A stretch of DNA of 10,466 nt from Candidatus Subteraquimicrobium carltonvillense. Its GTDB lineage: Bacteria; Actinomycetota; Aquicultoria; Subteraquimicrobiales; Subteraquimicrobiaceae. Numbering within the stretch: position 1 is the first letter of the stretch; each line of letters starts with the position of its first letter. The notes below the pieces were generated by a model. It made no database searches and had not been told where the DNA came from. It saw only the letters and a list, made by a program, of their open reading frames with translations. Position numbers and translations under genes: made by a program. Below, piece after piece: positions 6,487-10,466 of the stretch. Where the stretch lies: positions 1 through 10,466 of the forward strand of contig DDKQ01000039.1 in the NCBI GenBank assembly GCA_002339355.1. Direction: 5' to 3'.

Positions 6487-6786
6487 TTAAAATTGAAAGA
6501 GCAACCAGAGAAGAACGAGAAAGAGAACGACCAAAAGACCTAAAAGGAAACAGAAGAAAAACCACCGAAGCATATATCCCTTGGGCCGAACCACCCGATT
6601 ATTGGATTTTTTCTTTACTTCTGGAGGTTTCTCCCTAGATTCACCTTGCCCTTTTACCACTTCGGATTTTTGATACCCTTCTGTATCCTCATGTAGTATG
6701 GTTACTTCCGGTGAAAGCTGATTACCACAGACAAAACAGTACCGCCTATTCTTTGGATTATCCACGCCACACACAACGCACTGCAA
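6487..6786 (-). CDS. Zinc-ribbon, single-pass membrane protein (99 aa)
   Basis: The N-terminus is a zinc ribbon with Cys3, Cys6, Cys17 and Cys20 (CVVC and CFVC). A charged, Lys/Glu-rich linker follows (about 30-70), then one hydrophobic segment from about 73 to the C-terminus (WFFFCFLLGLLVVLFLVLLW). The protein is therefore probably tail-anchored with the zinc ribbon in the cytoplasm. Proteins of this type are common and mostly uncharacterised, so no function can be given. The start is a TTG at 6786 with GGGGAT about 7 bases upstream; no in-frame ATG lies nearby. It is followed after about 150 bases by the radical SAM gene on the same strand, and the prenyl-synthase paralogue ends 68 bases upstream. 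Confidence 0.75.
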   Translation of the reverse strand: MQCVVCGVDNPKNRRYCFVCGNQLSPEVTILHEDTEGYQKSEVVKGQGESREKPPEVKKKSNNRVVRPKGYMLRWFFFCFLLGLLVVLFLVLLWLLFQF

Positions 6787-6854
6787 CTTTCCATCCCCGA
6801 GCAGTTAAGCGTCCCAAATGCTCTTTTCAATATTTTTTCAATAGATAGTCTACT

Positions 6855-7703
6855 TTAAAATTGCATTTCAAACAAGGAATTATCGATCACGTGATGGAGA
6901 AAGTCACGATATGGATTATCGGGGAGAACCCTTAAGAATTCCTTAGCTTGCTCACAAAAGGATCTCGCCTCCTCCATGAGCTTCAAGCCTTCGCCCCCGG
7001 GAACTCGATACATCTCTTTAACAAGTTCACAAATTAACCCAGCATTTTGACCAAAGTGGGAAAAAGCCACTATTATTTCTTCATTACATTCGGCGAGCAA
7101 TGCCCCCAAGCGACAAGAGGCGACATAAAGGGAAGCCCTTTCCCTGAGCTTTTCATAAAATTTCTCTGAGGTCCCGACTCCCCTCAGACCCTCACCTCGT
7201 CCAATGGGCCAACCAGGAAGTGCTTCCCCCTCAGCGATGTTGGCGATGGCCTCAGCTAAAATTCTTATAACTCGGCTATCACCCAGTGCGGAGACCAAAG
7301 TCAAGGCTTTAGCATAGTAGTAGTCGCCGCATATTAGAGCCAAATTATCTTCGGGTTTCGGGTTTAGGGTTTCGGGTTGAGCTCGTCGCTGGTCTATATT
7401 GGTACCCGCATAGTGCCTTCTGACGGCTAAATCCAATAGCTCCAGAGCAACAGCAACGGGTTTAAGCTTTCGAAAATTATACCGCCCGAATTTTGCGGAG
7501 ATCAGTAATAAGGGAGTTAAAATGAATCGCCGGTTGGATCTGCCCTGCCCTTTGAAAGCGTTATGACCCGCGGAAGTCCTAACTAAGCTGTCGGGCAGAC
7601 TGACCTCCCTCTCAAATTCCCTTCTTACCACCCTTATGTCCCTCTCTAAATCAGCCAAAATTCTTATCATTTCACCCTTTAATTCGATATAAAACTCGAA
7701 CAT
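6855..7703 (-). CDS. Prenyl diphosphate synthase paralogue lacking both Asp-rich motifs
   Basis: This 282-aa protein aligns with the canonical synthase at 3592-4584. VASCRLGALLAECNEE matches SASCQLGGLISGASEE, and ICGDYYYAKALTLVSALGDSR matches ATGDFLFATAFVLLSKLDNSR. The catalytic parts are gone. The first aspartate motif is replaced by RRHYAG (95-100), the second by KEMYR (229-233), and KRLRP by RRFIL. It cannot catalyse the condensation by the usual mechanism. By analogy with small subunits of two-component heptaprenyl and hexaprenyl synthases (HepS, HexA), it may be a regulatory subunit of the canonical enzyme. That is inference. A four-unit heptamer repeat encodes residues about 109-117 (AQPETLNPKPEDN region). 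The ATG at 7703 has GGAG 7 bases upstream. It is transcribed divergently from the flavoprotein reductase. Confidence 0.8.
   Translation of the reverse strand: MFEFYIELKGEMIRILADLERDIRVVRREFEREVSLPDSLVRTSAGHNAFKGQGRSNRRFILTPLLLISAKFGRYNFRKLKPVAVALELLDLAVRRHYAGTNIDQRRAQPETLNPKPEDNLALICGDYYYAKALTLVSALGDSRVIRILAEAIANIAEGEALPGWPIGRGEGLRGVGTSEKFYEKLRERASLYVASCRLGALLAECNEEIIVAFSHFGQNAGLICELVKEMYRVPGGEGLKLMEEARSFCEQAKEFLRVLPDNPYRDFLHHVIDNSLFEMQF
7351..7378. repeat. TCGGGTT heptamer array inside a coding region
   Basis: Four in-phase 7-base units are TCGGGTT, TCGGGTT, TAGGGTT and TCGGGTT (AACCCGA/AACCCTA on the coding strand), differing at one base only. The array lies within the non-catalytic prenyl-synthase paralogue and encodes QPETLNPKPE without a stop. 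Its place corresponds to the loop following the lost first aspartate motif. Confidence 0.85.
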
Positions 7704-7747
7704 CCTTTAGCTCCTGACATTTATGTACAATTCCACAATTCTGTAGA

Positions 7748-7767
7748 AACAGACCTTGAGGTCTGTT
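7748..7767. promoter_or_regulatory. Perfect palindrome, likely operator
   Basis: AACAGACCTTGAGGTCTGTT has two 9-base arms that are exact reverse complements around a TG centre. It lies between divergent genes, 44 bases from the paralogue ATG and 51 from the reductase GTG. A possible reductase promoter overlaps it: TTGAGG at 7756-7761 and TAGGAT at 7780-7785, with an 18-base spacer, both weak matches. On the other strand TTAACA at 7769-7764 could serve as a -35. A symmetric repressor site controlling both genes fits best. No T-run follows, so a terminator is unlikely. Confidence 0.6.
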
Positions 7768-7818
7768 AACATTCGAAGATAGGATAAGCAATTTTAGCTC
7801 GCTTCGGGAGGATAAATC

Positions 7819-8970
7819 GTGGATTTTGATGTTACCATTGTGGGTGCAGGTCCTGGAGGTTCAGCTGCTGCATATTACCTCTCCAAATTCGGTCACAAGG
7901 TTTTATTCGTGGATAAACGCCGATTCCCTCGGGATAAGGCTTGTGGTGATGGTATCTCTCCCCGAGCGGTGGGGATTCTAAAAGATATGGGATTGCTCCC
8001 CGAAATCGAGGGGAAATTCAAAAGAACTAGGGGTGTAAGGATATTCGCCACCAAAGGTGGTTGCATGGAAGCAAATTGGCCTCCTGTGAAAAAATACCCC
8101 CACTATGGCTTCATCATTCCCAGAATGGAATTGGATGATATCTTACGCAGGCATGCCATCCGCGCCGGAGCCGAATTTTGGGATAATTGTCTAGTCATCG
8201 AACCGTTACTTGAAAATGGTAAAGTCACGGGGGTTAGAGCAAAACGCAATGGACAGCACTTAAAGATTTATTCCTCATTCGTCATCGCCGCCGACGGTGC
8301 ACATTCAAGGGTGGGGAGAATCTTAAGACTTCTGAAAAGAAAACGCCGAAGCATCGGTGTGGCCATAAGAGCATATTATCAAGGCATGGAAGATGATGAT
8401 TTCATGGAAATCTATGGCGAGGATTGCATCCTGCCCGCCTTCGGTTGGATATTCCCTGCAGGCAACGGGATAGCCAATGTTGGCGTCGGTACTCTTATCG
8501 ACGATGTAAAGAAACACCAATTAAATCTCTCTCAAGTTCTCTCCAACTTTATCCATAATAGTACTCACGCACGAAAGAAATTGACCAAGGCAGTACCCCT
8601 AGATTCGCCCAAGGGCGATGTTCTTCGCCTGGGATGGGAGGCCTCCGAGGTCGTTACCAATGGAGCCTTGTTGGTAGGAGATGCAGCAAGTCTAGTGAAT
8701 CCTTTCACAGGAGAGGGAGTAACATATGCCCTTGAGAGCGGAAAGCTAGCCGCAGACGTAATCGATGAAGCTCTGAGCTCAGGTGACGCAACAGCTTTGT
8801 TTAAATATAAAGATCTAATTCGCCGCAGATACGGTTTTTACTTCCGTATGGGCACCATCTTTGTGAAGTGGATAAGCAAACCCCCTCTCATGAACCTGGG
8901 CATCGGTTTAGCCTCAAAGAATCAAAAACTTGCTCAATTTTCTCTTCGAGTCCTTGCTAACCTCCTATAA
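7819..8970 (+). CDS. Geranylgeranyl reductase family FAD-dependent oxidoreductase
   Basis: The 383-aa flavoprotein reduces double bonds of polyprenyl chains. Family members include archaeal lipid geranylgeranyl reductases and bacterial menaquinone reductases. FAD binding is shown by VGAGPGG at 8-14 (Gly9, Gly11, Gly14), by ADG at 158-160, and by GDAASLVNPFTGEG at 287-300. RRFPRDKACGDGISPRA (34-50) and FGWIFPAGNGIANVGVG (208-224) are family signatures. The GTG start at 7819 has GGGAGG at 7806-7811 with a 7-base spacer. Beside two prenyl-synthase-type genes, partial saturation of the menaquinone side chain is the likeliest role. A lipid role cannot be excluded. The stop codon abuts that of the convergent sigma factor with no base between. 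Confidence 0.9.
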   Translation: MDFDVTIVGAGPGGSAAAYYLSKFGHKVLFVDKRRFPRDKACGDGISPRAVGILKDMGLLPEIEGKFKRTRGVRIFATKGGCMEANWPPVKKYPHYGFIIPRMELDDILRRHAIRAGAEFWDNCLVIEPLLENGKVTGVRAKRNGQHLKIYSSFVIAADGAHSRVGRILRLLKRKRRSIGVAIRAYYQGMEDDDFMEIYGEDCILPAFGWIFPAGNGIANVGVGTLIDDVKKHQLNLSQVLSNFIHNSTHARKKLTKAVPLDSPKGDVLRLGWEASEVVTNGALLVGDAASLVNPFTGEGVTYALESGKLAADVIDEALSSGDATALFKYKDLIRRRYGFYFRMGTIFVKWISKPPLMNLGIGLASKNQKLAQFSLRVLANLL

Positions 8971-8993
8971 CTATCGACTTTCGACCACCGACT
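8966..8993. repeat. Heptamer array across two abutting stop codons
   Basis: Four in-phase units are TATAACT, ATCGACT, TTCGACC and ACCGACT. The tract holds the TAA of the flavoprotein gene (8968-8970), the TAG of the sigma gene (8973-8971 on the minus strand), and the last sigma codons (VVES R). It shares TTCGACC and the TAACT ending with the tract at 1543-1570. Confidence 0.65.
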
Positions 8994-9738
8994 TGAGTTT
9001 CGAGAGGGAACTTTGAAGCAGGCGTGAGACGTGGCGTTGGGAAATTCCAATCCTTTTGGCGATCTGACTTTGGGTTAAGTCCTCGAAGAAGAAGAGGTAG
9101 ATGATCTTTCGCTTGAGCTCACTCAATTGCATCAGGGCATCGAAGAGGACTATCTTATCCTCGATGGGGAAATCCCGATCCATATGGAGACGGGATCTTA
9201 TCTGATCTATGAGAAATTCACTATCCTTGGAGTCAAAGATGGGTGGAAGTTCCATCGGCTGGCGAAAATGCCTGGTTTTAAGGACAGCCAAGAGTTTTTC
9301 CTCGGTTATGCCCACTTCCCCGGCAATCTCACTTACCATGGGAAGGCGGCGGAGACGTTGGGAAAGGACTTCAATAGCCTGATTTATTTGCCAGTTTAAG
9401 CTTTGAGCCCAGCGGGGTTCGCGCATCAGTGACGATTTATCCCTGAGATAATGCCTTATCTCACCGGAAATCTTGTGGGTGGCATAAGTGGAGAATTTGA
9501 CCCCACGCTTGGGATCGAAATCATTCACCGCGTTTATCAAACCAATGTATCCTACCTGAATGAGATCATCGAGAGACTCTCTCCCAGTAGCAAACTTGCG
9601 GGTGATGAAGGGGACCAAATTTAGATATCTCCGAATGATTTCTTCCATGACTTCTGGATTCCCTGTGGTCTTAAATTCCGAAAATAGCTCATCTAAATCT
9701 ACTTCAGATTTTTTGGAATGTGCTTTGGCGGCTCGCAT
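8971..9738 (-). CDS. RNA polymerase sigma factor, SigB/SigF/SigG type
   Basis: This 255-aa alternative sigma factor belongs to the sigma-70 group of SigB, SigF and SigG (FliA-like domain order). Region 2 spans about residues 30-104. DDLIQVGYIGLINAVNDFDP contacts core polymerase, and GVKFSTYATHKISGEIRHYLRDK corresponds to regions 2.3-2.4, which melt and read the -10 element. Region 3 includes LPMVSEIAGEVGITEEKL. Region 4.2 has the helix-turn-helix LTQSQIAKRIGISQRHVSRL (221-240) for -35 recognition. No RsbW/RsbV-type regulators are adjacent. I chose ATG 9738 because AAGAAGGGG lies upstream; ATG 9813 has no ribosome-binding site and overlaps the likely -10 element. The C-terminus is formed in a heptamer repeat. 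Confidence 0.9.
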   Translation of the reverse strand: MRAAKAHSKKSEVDLDELFSEFKTTGNPEVMEEIIRRYLNLVPFITRKFATGRESLDDLIQVGYIGLINAVNDFDPKRGVKFSTYATHKISGEIRHYLRDKSSLMREPRWAQSLNWQINQAIEVLSQRLRRLPMVSEIAGEVGITEEKLLAVLKTRHFRQPMELPPIFDSKDSEFLIDQIRSRLHMDRDFPIEDKIVLFDALMQLSELKRKIIYLFFFEDLTQSQIAKRIGISQRHVSRLLQSSLSKLKSVVESR

Positions 9739-9810
9739 CGAAATTGCGCCCCTTCTTAAGTCCAATAACGTGCACACCCTATTTATCGTCACAGCGCAAA
9801 AAAGCTTTAA

Positions 9811-9838
9811 CATATAACATAGGGGTCAGGCTTGACAA
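9811..9838 (-). promoter_or_regulatory. Possible promoter of the sigma factor gene
   Basis: On the minus strand, TTGTCA (9838-9833, 5 of 6 to consensus) is followed after 16 bases by TATATG (9816-9811, 4 of 6). Transcription would begin near 9804, giving a leader of about 65 bases to the chosen ATG at 9738. It would exclude the upstream ATG at 9813. Confidence 0.35.
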
Positions 9839-9858
9839 ATTTGACAAATTTCAAATTT
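9820..9858. repeat. Direct repeat with a GGGGTCAGGCTTGACA core, REP-like
   Basis: TTGACAAAT is exactly duplicated at 9832-9840 and 9841-9849, followed by the partial copy TTCAAATTT. Just before it lies AGGGGTCAGGC. Sequences with a GGGGTCAGGCTTGACA core recur as intergenic elements in various environmental bacterial genomes as far as I recall; I cannot confirm that here. It lies between the toxin and sigma genes and overlaps the possible sigma promoter. Confidence 0.4.
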
Positions 9859-9896
9859 AGCAAAGTTTTACACGAAAGTGGAAGAAAAATGATGGA

Positions 9897-10136
9897 TTAA
9901 AAAGGGGCTAAATCAAAAAAAGAAGAATTATTTCTTGTAAGAATGCCTCGCAGAAGAATGCTTACCACCGAAACTCGCTTTTGGGAAAAGCTGATCGAAT
10001 ATATAATGCGATATTTTCCTACTCTCTTTCTAAAAAGACCCTTAACACCACTTATTTTAGCGACATCTCCCAACAACGGGTCTTTCTCCATTTCCTTAAG
10101 AGAACCAAAAATTTGGTTTCTCACCCCGGGATTCAT
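9897..10136 (-). CDS. RelE/ParE-family toxin, N-terminally disrupted
   Basis: The protein matches RelE-family toxins, which as intact enzymes cleave mRNA on the ribosome. FRKRVGKYRIIYSI (about 35-48) is the core family motif, and LKEMEKDPLLGDV precedes it as usual. From the only available ATG (10136) it is 79 aa and lacks the first strand and part of the first helix. Upstream, the same frame continues open and encodes ELSKQAARYLQK, the expected helix, back to a stop. The expected first strand (VYEIV) is encoded in another frame at 10186-10172. One missing base near 10170-10172 would join them. It is therefore either a frameshifted pseudogene or a sequencing error. The C-terminal tail after RG is also unlike the usual end. 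It follows its presumed antitoxin by 34 nt. Confidence 0.7.
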   Translation of the reverse strand: MNPGVRNQIFGSLKEMEKDPLLGDVAKISGVKGLFRKRVGKYRIIYSISFSQKRVSVVSILLRGILTRNNSSFFDLAPF

Positions 10137-10170
10137 CTTCTGGAGATATCGAGCGGCCTGTTTGGAGAGT

Positions 10171-10422
10171 TCACAATCTCATAAACCTGAACTCCCTTAA
10201 ACCCACAACCTCACCCCTGGTTATTTCCTTAAGACCACGACCTACTTCGAGCATCTCCTCTTTGGTCAATTCCTCTTCGGGCAGGGATCGAATTTTCTCG
10301 CGACGCAAAAATTCCCTGAGCATGGCTTTGATAACCCCGCTTTTGCTATATCCCTTTTCTCTACATAGCCTGCTGAAATCGGCGAAAAGCTCATCTTCTA
10401 ACCTTAAAGTTAAGTTTTTCAA
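10171..10422 (-). CDS. Ribbon-helix-helix antitoxin
   Basis: The 83-aa protein begins NLTLRLEDELFADFSRLCREKGYSKSGVIKAMLREFL, a ribbon-helix-helix DNA-binding fold: one strand at about 3-9, then two helices with the conserved turn GYSKSGVI. The charged C-terminal half (about 45-83) would wrap around and neutralise a RelE toxin. It lies directly upstream of the RelE-like gene, the standard antitoxin-first order, and such antitoxins usually repress their own operon. The start is a TTG at 10422 with AAGGTG about 8 bases upstream. A weak -10-like TATAGC lies just before that site on the minus strand, but the window ends before a -35 can be judged. Confidence 0.82.
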   Translation of the reverse strand: MKNLTLRLEDELFADFSRLCREKGYSKSGVIKAMLREFLRREKIRSLPEEELTKEEMLEVGRGLKEITRGEVVGLREFRFMRL

Positions 10423-10466
10423 TATTTTTCACCTTTTTGCTATAATTTGAATTTATTTTAATTCTA

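Noticed and set aside
9739..9813. 25-residue N-terminal extension of the sigma factor from ATG 9813
   Set aside because: No ribosome-binding site precedes that ATG, the extension is unlike sigma factors, and it overlaps the probable -10 element.

Overview
The window comes from a gene-dense bacterial genome of moderate GC content. Good Shine-Dalgarno sites (GGAGG, GGGAGG, AAGGGR) and several likely TTG or GTG starts fit a Gram-positive-type or deep-branching bacterium. A SigB/SigF-type sigma factor, Ku, a geranylgeranyl-reductase-family flavoprotein and short dispersed tandem repeats suggest an uncultivated anaerobic or subsurface lineage near Actinobacteriota or Firmicutes. That placement is inference; no rRNA or other marker is present.

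Layout, left to right. Bases 1-275 hold a possible 3' tail of a plus-strand gene and two heptamer-periodic repeat tracts. A minus-strand series follows, from 3362 down to 276: an ATZ/TRZ-type amidohydrolase, an RseC-like redox/membrane protein overlapping it by 22 nt, an unlisted 38-residue membrane peptide, and the NHEJ protein Ku with its own extended -10 promoter. A second minus-strand unit, from 6337 down to about 3453, holds a B12-binding/radical SAM enzyme, a long-chain prenyl diphosphate synthase starting 1 nt after its stop, and a probable 51-residue ORF overlapping the synthase 3' end. Next are a zinc-ribbon membrane protein (minus) and a prenyl-synthase paralogue lacking both aspartate-rich motifs (minus). 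The paralogue diverges from a geranylgeranyl-reductase-family flavoprotein (plus), with a perfect 9+2+9 palindrome between them. The flavoprotein meets a sigma factor gene (minus) with no base between the stop codons. The right end carries a ribbon-helix-helix antitoxin and a RelE-like toxin whose 5' end looks frameshifted. No gap longer than 300 bases lacks a gene candidate.

How the genes may work together. The prenyl synthase, its non-catalytic paralogue and the flavoprotein reductase point to polyprenyl chain synthesis and saturation, most likely for menaquinone or membrane lipid. The amidohydrolase belongs to a superfamily that includes SAH/MTA and aminodeoxyfutalosine deaminases, so a quinone link is possible, but two of its expected active-site residues are replaced. 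Ku, the sigma factor and the toxin-antitoxin pair are stress or maintenance functions with no direct link visible here.

The most unusual signals are three. Heptamer-periodic tandem arrays with different unit sequences occur at seven or more places; some supply stop codons and one lies inside a coding region. A prenyl synthase paralogue has lost its catalytic aspartates. An amidohydrolase has a glycine where the HxxE glutamate is expected.
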